A DNA stretch of 64,000 bases from NCBI RefSeq assembly GCF_014651375.1, contig NZ_BMWT01000003.1:1-64000 (forward strand), written 5' to 3'. The stretch comes from Tateyamaria omphalii (GTDB lineage Bacteria > Pseudomonadota > Alphaproteobacteria > Rhodobacterales > Rhodobacteraceae). Position 1 is the stretch's first letter. Each line of letters opens with the position of its first letter. The translations under genes were made by a program, and so were the position numbers. The notes beneath the pieces are model-generated. The model was given only the letters and a program-made list of their open reading frames with translations, searched no databases and was not told the origin of the DNA. Shown here in pieces: positions 55,031 to 63,607 of this stretch.

Positions 55031-55429
55031 CTACCCGGCGCGGCCGAAGCCGCCCATCGACCGCGCCCACTGGAACCCGACGATGGCCCCCTTGAGCCTT
55101 GGAAGAAGGTAGAGGGACAAGCCCACGCAGCCAACTGCAAAAATCGTGAACAGCACCAGCGGCTCGGGTCGCCAATGGACAAACACCACGTGCAGGAGCG
55201 GCGCCATCAGGTGCCCGACCAGCAGGATCGTCAGATATGCAGGGCCATCGTCAGCCCGTGCATGGGTGTAGTCGAGCTTGCATACAGGGCACGTGTCAGC
55301 CAGCTTCAAATAGCCCTTGAGCAGCCGTCCATTGCCACAGCGCGGGCATTTGCGTTGCCACCCACGCATTAGCGCCGGACGCATTGGCCGCTCGAGTTCA
55401 GTTGGGATCGTTGTTTGCTCGGTTTGCAT
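55031..55429 (-). CDS. DUF983 membrane protein
   Basis: A 132-residue protein of the DUF983 family: an N-terminal zinc-ribbon-like part with two CxxC pairs (CPRCG near residue 29 and CPVC near 47) and two transmembrane helices at about 69-87 and 93-112. The function is unknown. It heads a likely two-gene minus-strand unit with the NUDIX gene. Confidence 0.85.
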   Translation of the reverse strand: MQTEQTTIPTELERPMRPALMRGWQRKCPRCGNGRLLKGYLKLADTCPVCKLDYTHARADDGPAYLTILLVGHLMAPLLHVVFVHWRPEPLVLFTIFAVGCVGLSLYLLPRLKGAIVGFQWARSMGGFGRAG

Positions 55430-55642
55430 ACATCTGCCTTTCTAGGACTGCGCCCAACATGTGAGCGACTGCCATAAAACGGAATGCCGCAATCTGTCCT
55501 TGCGTCCCGATGTCGCGTTCCATGCCATGCGCGACTCGACCAGGAAATTTTTTTCGACGGAATGTACGCACCCAGCCGTTTGAGGTTGCATAGGGCGGCG
55601 GGATCAACCGGCCGGACCTGAGGCAAAAACGGAGTATACACT

Positions 55643-56089
55643 ATGCAACGCAGCACATTTATTGCGGCTATCGCCGCGGCAGCGGTTGGCCTTACCACCT
55701 TGTCAGCGATGGCACGTGATCGTGGGCCTGACTTTTCAGCGCTGGATGCGGACGGGAGCGGCGAAGTGACTTTGGAAGAGATGCAGGCAATTGGCCAGGC
55801 GCGCTTTGCCGAGGCTGATACGGACGGCGACGGCTTCTTGTCCGTCTCCGAGTTGGAAGCAAGCGCCAGTGAGCGCGCAAAATCTCGGGCAGAGCGTATC
55901 ATGTCCCGCATGGACGCCAACGAGGACGGCAAGCTGTCACCCGAGGAAATGCAGAACAAGCGCCGCGATCCGGCCCGGATGTTTGATCGCCTTGATGCCG
56001 ACAACAGCGGTGGGATTTCGCAGGAAGAGTTCGAGCAGGCCCGCGCTGAGATGCGCAAGCGTGGCCACAAGCCGCGCAACAATAACTAA
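55643..56089 (+). CDS. Exported EF-hand calcium-binding protein
   Basis: A 148-residue periplasmic protein with a signal peptide (cleavage near residue 24, SAMARD) and four EF-hand loops starting at D35 (DADGSGEVTLEE), D59 (DTDGDGFLSVSE), D91 (DANEDGKLSPEE) and D118 (DADNSGGISQEE), each with acidic residues at positions 1, 3, 5 and 12. It lies just upstream of an ECF sigma factor cluster and could report calcium or act as a metal buffer. A strong hairpin follows the stop. Confidence 0.9.
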   Translation: MQRSTFIAAIAAAAVGLTTLSAMARDRGPDFSALDADGSGEVTLEEMQAIGQARFAEADTDGDGFLSVSELEASASERAKSRAERIMSRMDANEDGKLSPEEMQNKRRDPARMFDRLDADNSGGISQEEFEQARAEMRKRGHKPRNNN

Positions 56090-56096
56090 GGGCGCA

Positions 56097-56127
56097 GGCC
56101 CCGCCCCTTGTTCGAGGGGGCGGGGCC
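56097..56127 (+). terminator. Strong GC hairpin after the EF-hand gene
   Basis: GGCCCCGCCCC (56097-56107) pairs perfectly with GGGGCGGGGCC (56117-56127), an 11-bp stem with a 9-base loop, starting 7 bases after the stop codon. No T-run follows, so termination may be partial. The sigma factor gene begins 19 bases later. Confidence 0.6.
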
Positions 56128-56145
56128 GGGCAGGTTGCCGGAGTT

Positions 56146-56733
56146 ATGACGATGCCGCTTGACGCACGCCCGGACGAGGATGACGCTGCACTGCTTGCCC
56201 GCTATGCGCGCGGTGATGCAGGCGCGGCCCGTGCCTTGACTGTTCGGTTGGCGCCGCGTGCGCATGCGCAGGCATTTCGCATGCTGGGCGACAGGTCAGA
56301 GGCAGAGGACGTGGTGCAGGACGCCATGTTGCGGTTGTGGCGCATTGCGCCGGAGTGGCGCTTTGGCGAAGCGCAGGTGTCGACGTGGCTGTACCGGGTC
56401 GTGTCGAACCTGTGTACGGATCGCTTGCGGAAACGTCGCCGGAGTGGCGTTGCACTGGACGATGTGGCCGAGCCGGAAGATCCGGCACCGGGAGCGGAAG
56501 CCAGATTGCAGGACCATGCGCGTCACGCCGCGCTGCGCGCTGCAATTGCCGCGCTGCCAGAACGCCAGCGCCTGGCCCTGACACTGCGCCATTTCGATGG
56601 GGCGTCAAACCCCGAGATTGCGGAGCAGTTGGGCATCAGCGTAGAGGCAGTGGAAAGCCTGACCGCACGGGCAAAACGCGCCCTTGCAGCGGCCTTGAAG
56701 GGGCGGGTGGCCGCCCTTGGATATGAAGGATGA
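56146..56733 (+). CDS. ECF-type RNA polymerase sigma factor
   Basis: A 195-residue sigma factor with only regions 2 and 4, as in extracytoplasmic-function sigmas. Region 2: AHAQAFRMLGDRSEAEDVVQDAMLRLWR and STWLYRVVSNLCTDRLRK at about 38-92; region 4: LPERQRLALTLRHFDGASNPEIAEQLGISVEAVESLTARAKRAL near 130-180, given here in segments by ordinary residues. The next gene starts within its stop (ATGATGG), and the two following genes encode small membrane proteins, suggesting a sigma/anti-sigma module. Confidence 0.9.
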   Translation: MTMPLDARPDEDDAALLARYARGDAGAARALTVRLAPRAHAQAFRMLGDRSEAEDVVQDAMLRLWRIAPEWRFGEAQVSTWLYRVVSNLCTDRLRKRRRSGVALDDVAEPEDPAPGAEARLQDHARHAALRAAIAALPERQRLALTLRHFDGASNPEIAEQLGISVEAVESLTARAKRALAAALKGRVAALGYEG

Positions 56734-57107
56734 TGGATATGACAGTCGCGCCAGAAAAGCCTGATCCCGACGGGATTGACCAGATGCTGGACGAGCTGGC
56801 GGCCTTGCCGGTGCCGGATCCCTCGGGTGATCTGGTGGCCCGGGTGCTGGTTGACGCCGAGGCGCATTTGCCCGCACCCGGTGGTCGCGTGGTGGCTGCT
56901 CCCTGGTGGCAGCAGATTGTGCGCGGCATTGGGGGATGGGGGGCAGTCAGCGGATTGGTGGCTGCAACCGCAACCGGCTTTGTCATTGGCGTTGGCGCGG
57001 TTGGCGACACAGGTGTCGATTCATTTTGGACCCTTGGCTATGATGCGGCCTATGACGACACCAACCTCGGCCTTGATGCATTTGGTTGGGCATTGGAGGA
57101 GGGCTGA
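56730..57107 (+). CDS. Small membrane protein, candidate anti-sigma factor
   Basis: A 125-residue protein with an acidic N-terminal cytoplasmic part (about 65 residues, DQMLDELAALPVPDPSGDL) and one transmembrane segment at about 67-93, then a short periplasmic tail. It resembles no well-characterised family, but size, topology and translational overlap with the ECF sigma gene suggest an anti-sigma role. The next gene, a periplasmic-sensor-like protein, starts 2 bases after its stop. Confidence 0.65.
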   Translation: MMDMTVAPEKPDPDGIDQMLDELAALPVPDPSGDLVARVLVDAEAHLPAPGGRVVAAPWWQQIVRGIGGWGAVSGLVAATATGFVIGVGAVGDTGVDSFWTLGYDAAYDDTNLGLDAFGWALEEG

Positions 57108-57109
57108 GC

Positions 57110-57595
57110 ATGGCAGAGACACAAATCGAACGTCGCTGCCCAGTCTGGGTGAAAATCCTGTTGGGCCTGTCCCTTGCGATCAACCTGGGTATCGCCGGCC
57201 TTGTCGGAGGGGTGGTCCTAAGCGGCGGGCCGTTGGGCGGCAAAGGGCCGGGCATGGGGTATGCGATGCCGTATGTGCTTGCACTTCCAAAAGAAGATCG
57301 GCGTGCCGTGTTTGGCGCCGTACGTGACAACAAGGACCTGCCCGGTCGCGGAGCGCGACGTGCAGCTTTCAGTGAGATGGTGGCATTGCTAAGGGCAGAC
57401 ACGTTTGACCGGGCCGCCGTTGCAGCTGTTCTGGAACAACAGGCGCGTGGTGTTGAGCAGGTTCAGAAAGTTGCCCAAGGCGAATGGCTGAACCGGGTCG
57501 CTGTCATGTCCGCAGAAGAACGTCTCGCTTATGCGGATCGCGTCGAGGAACGGGCAAAAAAAGGTGGGCACCGCAAGCCGCGCAAGGGCGATTGA
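57110..57595 (+). CDS. Periplasmic heavy-metal sensor-like protein
   Basis: A 161-residue protein with one N-terminal transmembrane helix (about 14-40, VKILLGLSLAINLGIAGLVGG) and a periplasmic, helical, charged part. This is the layout of CnrX/CpxP-like (LTXXQ) periplasmic sensors, including RRAVFGAVRD and a C-terminal MSAEERLAYADRVEERAKK stretch. With the sigma factor and candidate anti-sigma it completes a three-gene envelope-stress or metal-response module. ATG 57110 is used; the frame from 57086 overlaps the previous gene. Confidence 0.7.
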   Translation: MAETQIERRCPVWVKILLGLSLAINLGIAGLVGGVVLSGGPLGGKGPGMGYAMPYVLALPKEDRRAVFGAVRDNKDLPGRGARRAAFSEMVALLRADTFDRAAVAAVLEQQARGVEQVQKVAQGEWLNRVAVMSAEERLAYADRVEERAKKGGHRKPRKGD

Positions 57596-57760
57596 AGACG
57601 GTCTGATCAGTCTTGCATCGAAGCGAAAGCAAGGGGCGTAGTTCAGTTCACCAATGGCACGATAGGCACCATCGCTTCGCCATATTGAAAGAGGCCCTGC
57701 AGCGCGTCCATCCAACTGCTAACATGCAGGGATGTGTAGGTCGGACGGAGATAGACCGGA

Positions 57761-58495
57761 ATGGACGAGGATGGCTACTTCGGCGACGCCGTTGCCAAAA
57801 GCTATGATGACGATCACGGCGGTGGCGATCCCGCGCTGATTGAACGGACGGTTAAGTGTCTCAAAGGGCTAACGGGCACGGGCAGCGTGCTTGAATTTGC
57901 CGTTGGAACAGGGCGTATCGCTTTGCCCTTGCGCGCGTCAGGCGTGGACGTGAAGGGCATCGAATTGTCCAAGGCGATGGTGGCCGAGCTCCGCAAAAAG
58001 GAAACCGGCCCGCCGATGGATGTCACGATTGGGGATATGACGTCTGCCCAAGTGCCAGGGCAATTTTCGCTCGTGTTCCTCGTGTTCAACACAATCGACA
58101 ACCTTGTCACGCAAGAGGCGCAGATCGCCTGTTTCAAAAATGCGGCACGACATTTGGACAAAGGCGGGCGGTTCCTGATTGAAACCCGTGTGCCACCTCT
58201 GCAGCGCATTCCGTTTGGTGAGACCAAGATGGCCTTTGCCTGCAGCAGTGATCATTTCGGAGTGGACGACTACGATCTGGTCACGCAGCGTTACTCATCC
58301 AATCATGTCTGGATGAAAGGCGATCAGCATCAGCACTTGTCGATACCGTTTCGCTATGTTTGGCCGTCCGAGTTGGACCTGATGGCGCAACTGGCTGGGT
58401 TGGAGCTGGAGTATCGCTGGGCCGATTGGGAGCGGTCGCCCTTCACGCATCTCAGCGAAAGCCACATTTCGGTTTGGAGAAAATCCGAGGGGTGA
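57761..58495 (+). CDS. Class I SAM-dependent methyltransferase
   Basis: A 244-residue methyltransferase with the Rossmann-type SAM site: VLEFAVGTGRIALPL (motif I, about residue 46), GIELSKAMV (motif II acidic residue) and VFLVFNTIDNL (motif IV). The C-terminal part has WPSELDLMAQLAGLELEYRW. The substrate is unknown. It stands alone in front of the convergent pyrB-distal hypothetical gene, separated by a hairpin. Confidence 0.85.
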   Translation: MDEDGYFGDAVAKSYDDDHGGGDPALIERTVKCLKGLTGTGSVLEFAVGTGRIALPLRASGVDVKGIELSKAMVAELRKKETGPPMDVTIGDMTSAQVPGQFSLVFLVFNTIDNLVTQEAQIACFKNAARHLDKGGRFLIETRVPPLQRIPFGETKMAFACSSDHFGVDDYDLVTQRYSSNHVWMKGDQHQHLSIPFRYVWPSELDLMAQLAGLELEYRWADWERSPFTHLSESHISVWRKSEG

Positions 58496-58505
58496 TTGCC
58501 AAATC

Positions 58506-58537
58506 CGGATAGGCCGCGTGAGTGCGTAACCTATCCG
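58506..58537. terminator. Bidirectional hairpin
   Basis: CGGATAGG (58506-58513) pairs perfectly with CCTATCCG (58530-58537) between the convergent methyltransferase and pyrB-linked genes. The right arm overlaps the stop codon (TAG, complement of 58531-58533) of the minus-strand gene. No T-run is present. Confidence 0.5.
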
Positions 58538-59073
58538 CCGATCCGGATCATCACCCAGGTCAGAAGCCCAAGCACAAGCAAGGCAATCATGGCGATCCTG
58601 CCCGACATGGCGGCATCGGATGGCTTTTTCTTCACCGTTTCGGGCGGGGCCGAGTAGGGTTTCGCACTGTCCGCCTCGACCGTTTCGGCCGCGCGCCAAT
58701 CGGTCCGTATCTCGCCATAAGTGCCAATCAGCGTCAGCGTGGTTGCAGGATTCAACGCCGTTTCTCGATCCCCGAAGGCAAGTGAAAAGACAATCATCAC
58801 CCAGCCGCCCAGCTTTGCCAGCTTGGCTTTGTCCGGCGACAGCTGCTCTGGTGGCACCGCGTTGCCCTCGACCAGATAACCAACAAGACCAATCCCTTCG
58901 AGGTCGGAGACACGGAACACCTCGACCTGCTCGGCGTCAACCGATGCCCCAAGTGCGGCATCAATCGCCTCTGGGTCGTCCTTGAGTGCCTGCGCCTCTT
59001 TGTCCGTCATGGACAGCGCAAAGACGCGGATCACGCCGCGTTCATTGGGTGGGACCCGCATGTCTGCGCTCAT
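58531..59073 (-). CDS. Hypothetical protein downstream of pyrB
   Basis: A 180-residue protein I do not recognise. It has a soluble N-terminal part with the pattern [12 protein letters not shown] near residue 11, a mildly hydrophobic stretch around 88-101, a charged linker, and a C-terminal transmembrane helix at about 157-176, suggesting a tail-anchored inner-membrane protein. Its start overlaps the pyrB stop by 4 bases, so the two are co-transcribed and probably translationally coupled. No function can be stated. Confidence 0.65.
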   Translation of the reverse strand: MSADMRVPPNERGVIRVFALSMTDKEAQALKDDPEAIDAALGASVDAEQVEVFRVSDLEGIGLVGYLVEGNAVPPEQLSPDKAKLAKLGGWVMIVFSLAFGDRETALNPATTLTLIGTYGEIRTDWRAAETVEADSAKPYSAPPETVKKKPSDAAMSGRIAMIALLVLGLLTWVMIRIGG

Positions 59074-60014
59074 GCGGCACCCTGAATGGTGCGCAGGTTG
59101 CGGGCCAGAAGGTCCATGGCGGCCATGCGTACGGCAACGCCCATTTCCACCTGATCCTGAATGACTGACCGGTTGATGTCGTCGGCCAATGTCCCGTCAA
59201 TCTCGACCCCGCGGTTCATCGGGCCGGGGTGCATGACGATGGCATCGGGCTTGGCATGTTTCAGCTTTTCTGCATCAAGGCCGAAGCGGTGATAGTATTC
59301 CCGCTCGGACGGGATGAACCCGCCGTCCATGCGCTCGCGCTGCAGGCGCAGCATCATGACCACGTCCACATCTTCCAGACCTTTGGCCATGTCGTCGTAG
59401 ACCTCGACCCCAAACTCGGCGATGCCTGCTGGCATCAGCGTGGGCGGACCGATCAGGCGAATGCGGTTTTCCATCTTGCCCAGCAGGATGATGTTCGACC
59501 GCGCGACGCGGCTGTGGGCAATGTCGCCGCAGATCGCGATGTTCAGCCGGTGCAGCCGTCCCTTGGCCCGGCGGATTGTCAGCGCGTCGAGCAGCGCTTG
59601 GGTCGGGTGTTCGTGCCGCCCGTCGCCTGCGTTCAGAACGGCGCAATTCACTTTTTGCGCCAGCAGGTCCACCGCGCCCGAATGCGGGTGCCGCACCACC
59701 AGCAGGTCGGGGTGCATGGCGTTCAGCGTCATCGCGGTGTCGATCAATGTCTCGCCCTTCGAGATGGACGAGGCTTGCATCGCCATGTTCATCACATCCG
59801 CGCCCAGCCGTTTGCCCGCCAGCTCGAAACTGGCCTGCGTGCGGGTGGAGTTTTCAAAGAACATGTTGATTTGCGTCAGGCCGGCCAGCGCATCGCTGTG
59901 CTTTTGGGTCGCGCGGTTGAGGTCTACATATTCTTCGGCAAGATCGAGAAGGGTGACGATTTCCTCGGGGCGCAGGTGTTCGATCCCCAGAAGGTGGCGG
60001 TGGGTGAAGGTCAT
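59070..60014 (-). CDS. pyrB: Aspartate carbamoyltransferase catalytic subunit
   Basis: A 314-residue ATCase catalytic chain, joining carbamoyl phosphate and aspartate in pyrimidine synthesis. The carbamoyl phosphate motif STRTQASFE is near residue 55; HPTQALLD near 137 and [11 protein letters not shown] near 263 are also intact. No pyrI regulatory gene is adjacent. In related bacteria a PyrC or PyrC-like chain often accompanies pyrB; here the dihydroorotase-like gene lies about 27 kb away at 30744. The downstream partner is a hypothetical tail-anchored protein. Confidence 0.95.
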   Translation of the reverse strand: MTFTHRHLLGIEHLRPEEIVTLLDLAEEYVDLNRATQKHSDALAGLTQINMFFENSTRTQASFELAGKRLGADVMNMAMQASSISKGETLIDTAMTLNAMHPDLLVVRHPHSGAVDLLAQKVNCAVLNAGDGRHEHPTQALLDALTIRRAKGRLHRLNIAICGDIAHSRVARSNIILLGKMENRIRLIGPPTLMPAGIAEFGVEVYDDMAKGLEDVDVVMMLRLQRERMDGGFIPSEREYYHRFGLDAEKLKHAKPDAIVMHPGPMNRGVEIDGTLADDINRSVIQDQVEMGVAVRMAAMDLLARNLRTIQGAA

Positions 60015-60143
60015 GGCGATCCCTTGGCGTGTCTCCGCGCTTATATGCGCCCGCTATGCGGCGCGGCAAGCGCTTGGGTGGGCATATTTGTTGAACACGG
60101 AATAGGCATTCCGGTTCGTGTGCGGCGCGCGTAGGATCGCGCC

Positions 60144-60914
60144 ATGGAATCGGCGGAATACCATAGCGCCCTTGCGGCCCTCGCCTGGCAGATTGAGCTG
60201 GGCGCAGACGAGTGCATCGCGGATGCGCCGGTCAACCGCTATGAGGTGCCTGCAACCGTGCCGAAGGTTGCGAAGGCGGCAAAGGCGGCGCAAACCCCCG
60301 CTGCACCTATCCAGCAAAATACGGTTGATCCGGTTGTGGTCGCGCAGCAGGTGTCATCGGCGGCCCAGGACTTGGATGCCCTGCGCTCGGGCCTTGCTGC
60401 GTATGATCATTGCGAGTTGAAACGCGGTGCGCGGAACCTCGTCTTCTCCGATGGTGTGCCCGGTGCCCGCGTGATGATCGTGGGTGAGGCGCCGGGGCGG
60501 GACGAGGACATGCAGGGCAAACCCTTTGTGGGTCGGGCCGGTCAGTTGCTCGACAAAATGCTCGCCGCAATCAATCTGAGCCGGGACGAGAGTGTCTACA
60601 TCACCAACGTTCTGCCGTGGCGTCCACCGCAAAACCGTGACCCGAAGCCCGAAGAAGTGGCGATGATGCAACCCTTTTTGCATCGGCATATTGAGTTGGC
60701 GAATCCCGATGTGCTGGTGGTTGTGGGCAACCATTCCTGTCAGGCGCTTCTGGGCAAGCGCGGCATCACCCGCCTGCGCGGCAATTGGACCGAGGCGCGT
60801 GGTAAGCCCGCGCTGCCCATGTTCCATCCGGCCTACCTGTTGCGCAACCCGGCGGCCAAGCGCGAGGCTTGGGCTGATCTGCTCAGCCTGCAGGCTCATT
60901 TGCGCGATGGTTGA
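60144..60914 (+). CDS. Family 4-like uracil-DNA glycosylase
   Basis: A 256-residue uracil-DNA glycosylase-superfamily protein with a variable N-terminal extension of about 85 residues. Motif 1 is GEAPGRDED near residue 114, followed by [16 protein letters not shown]; motif 2 is HPAYLLR near 232. Family 4 enzymes normally bind a 4Fe-4S cluster with four cysteines. Here only one of these is evident (YDHCEL), and the usual KCRPP and ACRPFL cysteines read PWRPP and MMQPFL. A cluster-free variant is likely. The LysE gene overlaps its stop by 8 bases. Confidence 0.85.
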   Translation: MESAEYHSALAALAWQIELGADECIADAPVNRYEVPATVPKVAKAAKAAQTPAAPIQQNTVDPVVVAQQVSSAAQDLDALRSGLAAYDHCELKRGARNLVFSDGVPGARVMIVGEAPGRDEDMQGKPFVGRAGQLLDKMLAAINLSRDESVYITNVLPWRPPQNRDPKPEEVAMMQPFLHRHIELANPDVLVVVGNHSCQALLGKRGITRLRGNWTEARGKPALPMFHPAYLLRNPAAKREAWADLLSLQAHLRDG

Positions 60915-61515
60915 TCCGGTTCTCCTACTGGCCTTTGTCCCGGCAGGTCTGGCGCTGAACCTGACGCCCGGGGCCGACATGATGTTCTGCCTGGGGCAGG
61001 GCGTGCGCGCGGGTCCCCGCGCCGCGTTGGCCGCAAGTGCAGGGATTTCGGCAGGCTCATTCGTGCACACCACGCTTGCCGGTCTGGGGCTCGGGGCACT
61101 TGTGGCCGCCATGCCGCTGGCGTTCGAGGTGATCCGCTGGGTCGGTGTGGGGTATCTTCTGTGGCTGGCTTTGCAAACCCTGCGCCGCAGCGCCTCGCCC
61201 AGTGCCACACCCGTGGTGCCGCGCCGCGCCTTCCGTGCGGGACTTTTGGTCAACCTCACCAACCCCAAGGTGATCCTGTTCGTGCTGGCTTTCGTGCCGC
61301 AATTTGTCAGCCCCGACGCCGGACCCGTCCTGCCGCAATTCCTGATCTTTGGCGCTTTGCTGGCCCTGGGCGGTTTTGTCATCAACGGTGCCGTGGGCGT
61401 CTTTGCGGGTGGCGCGGGCCAACGTCTGGCGCGCGGCAGCCGCGTGCTCGACTACATCTCGGCCAGCGTCTTTGCCGCGCTCGCCGCCCGCCTTGCAATT
61501 TTGGAGCGTGCATGA
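60907..61515 (+). CDS. LysE/RhtB-family amino acid exporter
   Basis: A 202-residue membrane protein with about six hydrophobic segments. Family marks: AFVPAGLALNLTPGADMMFC at the N-terminus (the conserved PGP-like turn reads TPGAD), AASAGISAGSFVHTTLAGLGL, and LLVNLTNPKVILFVLAFVPQF in the centre. It exports amino acids or homoserine-type compounds. ATG 60907 overlaps the UDG gene by 8 bases; the stop overlaps moaB (ATGA). Three unrelated functions are thus tightly packed. Confidence 0.9.
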   Translation: MVDPVLLLAFVPAGLALNLTPGADMMFCLGQGVRAGPRAALAASAGISAGSFVHTTLAGLGLGALVAAMPLAFEVIRWVGVGYLLWLALQTLRRSASPSATPVVPRRAFRAGLLVNLTNPKVILFVLAFVPQFVSPDAGPVLPQFLIFGALLALGGFVINGAVGVFAGGAGQRLARGSRVLDYISASVFAALAARLAILERA

Positions 61516-62054
61516 GCCGTATCGACGAAAACCTTGATTTCATTGAGATCCGCATTGCGGTGCTTACGGTCAGCGACACCCGAGGCCTGGATCAGGACCG
61601 TTCGGGCGACGTACTGGTGAGCCGCATCGCGGATGCAGGCCACACGCTGGCCGACCGGAAAATCCTGCCAGATGAGCGCACCCAGATTGCGGACCAGCTG
61701 CGCGCGTGGTGCGATGATCCTAACATCGACGTCGTGATTTCGACCGGCGGTACGGGACTGACGGGCCGCGACGTGACGGTCGAGGCGCATCGCGATGTGT
61801 ATGAAAAGGAAATTGATGCCTTCGGCACCGTCTTTACCATCGTGTCGATGCAAAAGATTGGGACATCCGCTGTCCAAAGCCGCGCTACGGGTGGCGTTTG
61901 CAACGGAACCTACCTGTTCGCGCTGCCCGGAAGCCCCGGCGCGTGCAAGGATGCTTGGGACGAAATCCTGGGCCGCCAGCTTGATTATCGGCACCGCCCT
62001 TGCAACTTCGTGGAAATTTTACCGCGCCTCGACGAACATCAGCGACGGAAATAA
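61512..62054 (+). CDS. moaB: Molybdenum cofactor biosynthesis protein MoaB
   Basis: A 180-residue MoaB/MogA-type protein that adenylylates molybdopterin. Signatures: VLTVSDTRGLDQDRSGD near residue 17, STGGTGLTGRDVTVEA near 77, and the late LPGSPGACKDAWDEIL near 140. ATG 61512 overlaps the LysE stop; the open frame from 61161 is inside that gene. The length fits the family. Confidence 0.92.
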   Translation: MSRIDENLDFIEIRIAVLTVSDTRGLDQDRSGDVLVSRIADAGHTLADRKILPDERTQIADQLRAWCDDPNIDVVISTGGTGLTGRDVTVEAHRDVYEKEIDAFGTVFTIVSMQKIGTSAVQSRATGGVCNGTYLFALPGSPGACKDAWDEILGRQLDYRHRPCNFVEILPRLDEHQRRK

Positions 62055-62149
62055 CTATCTCACACGTAACAGCTTTGTTGCTTGGACATTTTCCGGGGCC
62101 AACTAAATTGTGCTAAGGTCCCAGAGGGGGCGGTTAACGGCGTGAAAGA

Positions 62150-63607
62150 ATGAGATTTTTAAGGCAAAGCCTGATTGGATTGGTGCTTGCTGCACTCACT
62201 CTGGGGTTGCTCGCCTATGCGGGCTCCATTGTGAGTGGCGCTGTGCAGGAACGTCTGGCGCGCGATGCCAGAACGCCACCGGCGCGTGAACGGGTTTTTG
62301 CAGTGGGCGTAATCCGCGCCGAGGCGACCACGGAAACGCCGGTGCTTGAGGCGTTCGGAGAGGTGCAAAGCCGCCGCACACTTGAGCTGCGGGCAGCGGC
62401 TTCGGGTCGTGTGATCGAATTGGCAGACGGCTTCGAAGACGGTGGAGAGGTCGAACAAGACCAGATCCTCGTGCTTATCGACCCTGCAAATGCCGAAGCC
62501 GAATTGGCCCGTGCCGATGCGGACCTGATGGATGCCGAGGCTGCACTGCGCGACGCCGACCGTGCCCTTGTGCTGGCCCGGGATGAAGAACGGGCTGCTC
62601 AAGATCAGGCCGATCTTCGGGAACGGGCCTTCCAGCGACAGGTTGACCTGGCCGAGCGGGGTGTTGGAACGGCCGCCGCCGTTGAAGAGGCTGAATTGGC
62701 CGCATCATCCGCCCGGCAGGCGGTGCTGGCCCGCAGGCAGGTTGTCACCTCAACCGAAGCACGGATTGACCAAGGCCGCACACGGCTGGCCCGTGCACGT
62801 ATCGCCCTGGACGAAGCACAACGCACAGTGGACGATACGACCGTCACAGCCCCATTTGATGGAACGCTGAACGAAACCGATCTTGTTGCGGGTCGTCTTG
62901 TCTCAAGCAACGAAAAACTGGCGGTGCTCATTGATCCAAATGCACTTGAGGTGGCGTTTCGTGTCTCAACCGCGCAATACATCCGTCTTCTCGGGGATAC
63001 TGGCAGCGTGATGCCAGCACCCGTGACGGCGACATTGAATGTTGTCGGTATTGACCTGACGGCTACCGGGACCATCAGCCGCGCCAGTGCAGGCGGCGGC
63101 GACATGCAAACCGGTCGGTTGGTCTTTGCCCGCCTTGACAGCGCGGTTGGCTTCAAAACCGGTGACTTTGTGACCGTGGTGGTGTCTGAACCGCCGCTGG
63201 ATGAGGTGGTGCGCCTGCCGGCCTCCGCGATTGATGCGGCAAAAACCGTTTTGGTACTGGGCGAGGACAGCCGACTGGAATCTGTTGAGGTGCAGTTGTT
63301 GCGCCGTCAGGGCGATGATGTGCTGGTACGCAGCGCGGATATTGTGGGCCGTGATGTGGTCGAAGCCCGCTCGCCACTGCTTGGTGCCGGCATTTCCGTG
63401 CGGCCCCTGCGTGGTGATCAGGCCGAGGCGCAGTTAGAGCCCGAGATGCTGGAGCTGACCGACGAACGCCGCGCCCGCCTTGTTGCTTTTGTAGAGGCGA
63501 ACGACCGTATGCCCGCAGCGGCCAAGGAACGCGCATTGGCCAGCCTGAACGAAGCGCTTGTGCCTGCCCAGATGGTAGCACGGCTTGAAAGCCGGATGGG
63601 CGGGTAG
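62150..63607 (+). CDS. RND efflux periplasmic adaptor subunit (HlyD/AcrA family)
   Basis: A 485-residue membrane fusion protein. Order: N-terminal transmembrane anchor (about 7-28), lipoyl-like segments, a long coiled-coil hairpin (about 110-225, rich in Ala, Glu and Arg), beta-barrel (about 240-340) and membrane-proximal domain. A C-terminal extension (about 430-485) is charged and helical. It would link an inner-membrane RND pump to an outer-membrane channel. The pump gene begins immediately after its stop (TAG then ATG). Confidence 0.9.
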   Translation: MRFLRQSLIGLVLAALTLGLLAYAGSIVSGAVQERLARDARTPPARERVFAVGVIRAEATTETPVLEAFGEVQSRRTLELRAAASGRVIELADGFEDGGEVEQDQILVLIDPANAEAELARADADLMDAEAALRDADRALVLARDEERAAQDQADLRERAFQRQVDLAERGVGTAAAVEEAELAASSARQAVLARRQVVTSTEARIDQGRTRLARARIALDEAQRTVDDTTVTAPFDGTLNETDLVAGRLVSSNEKLAVLIDPNALEVAFRVSTAQYIRLLGDTGSVMPAPVTATLNVVGIDLTATGTISRASAGGGDMQTGRLVFARLDSAVGFKTGDFVTVVVSEPPLDEVVRLPASAIDAAKTVLVLGEDSRLESVEVQLLRRQGDDVLVRSADIVGRDVVEARSPLLGAGISVRPLRGDQAEAQLEPEMLELTDERRARLVAFVEANDRMPAAAKERALASLNEALVPAQMVARLESRMGG

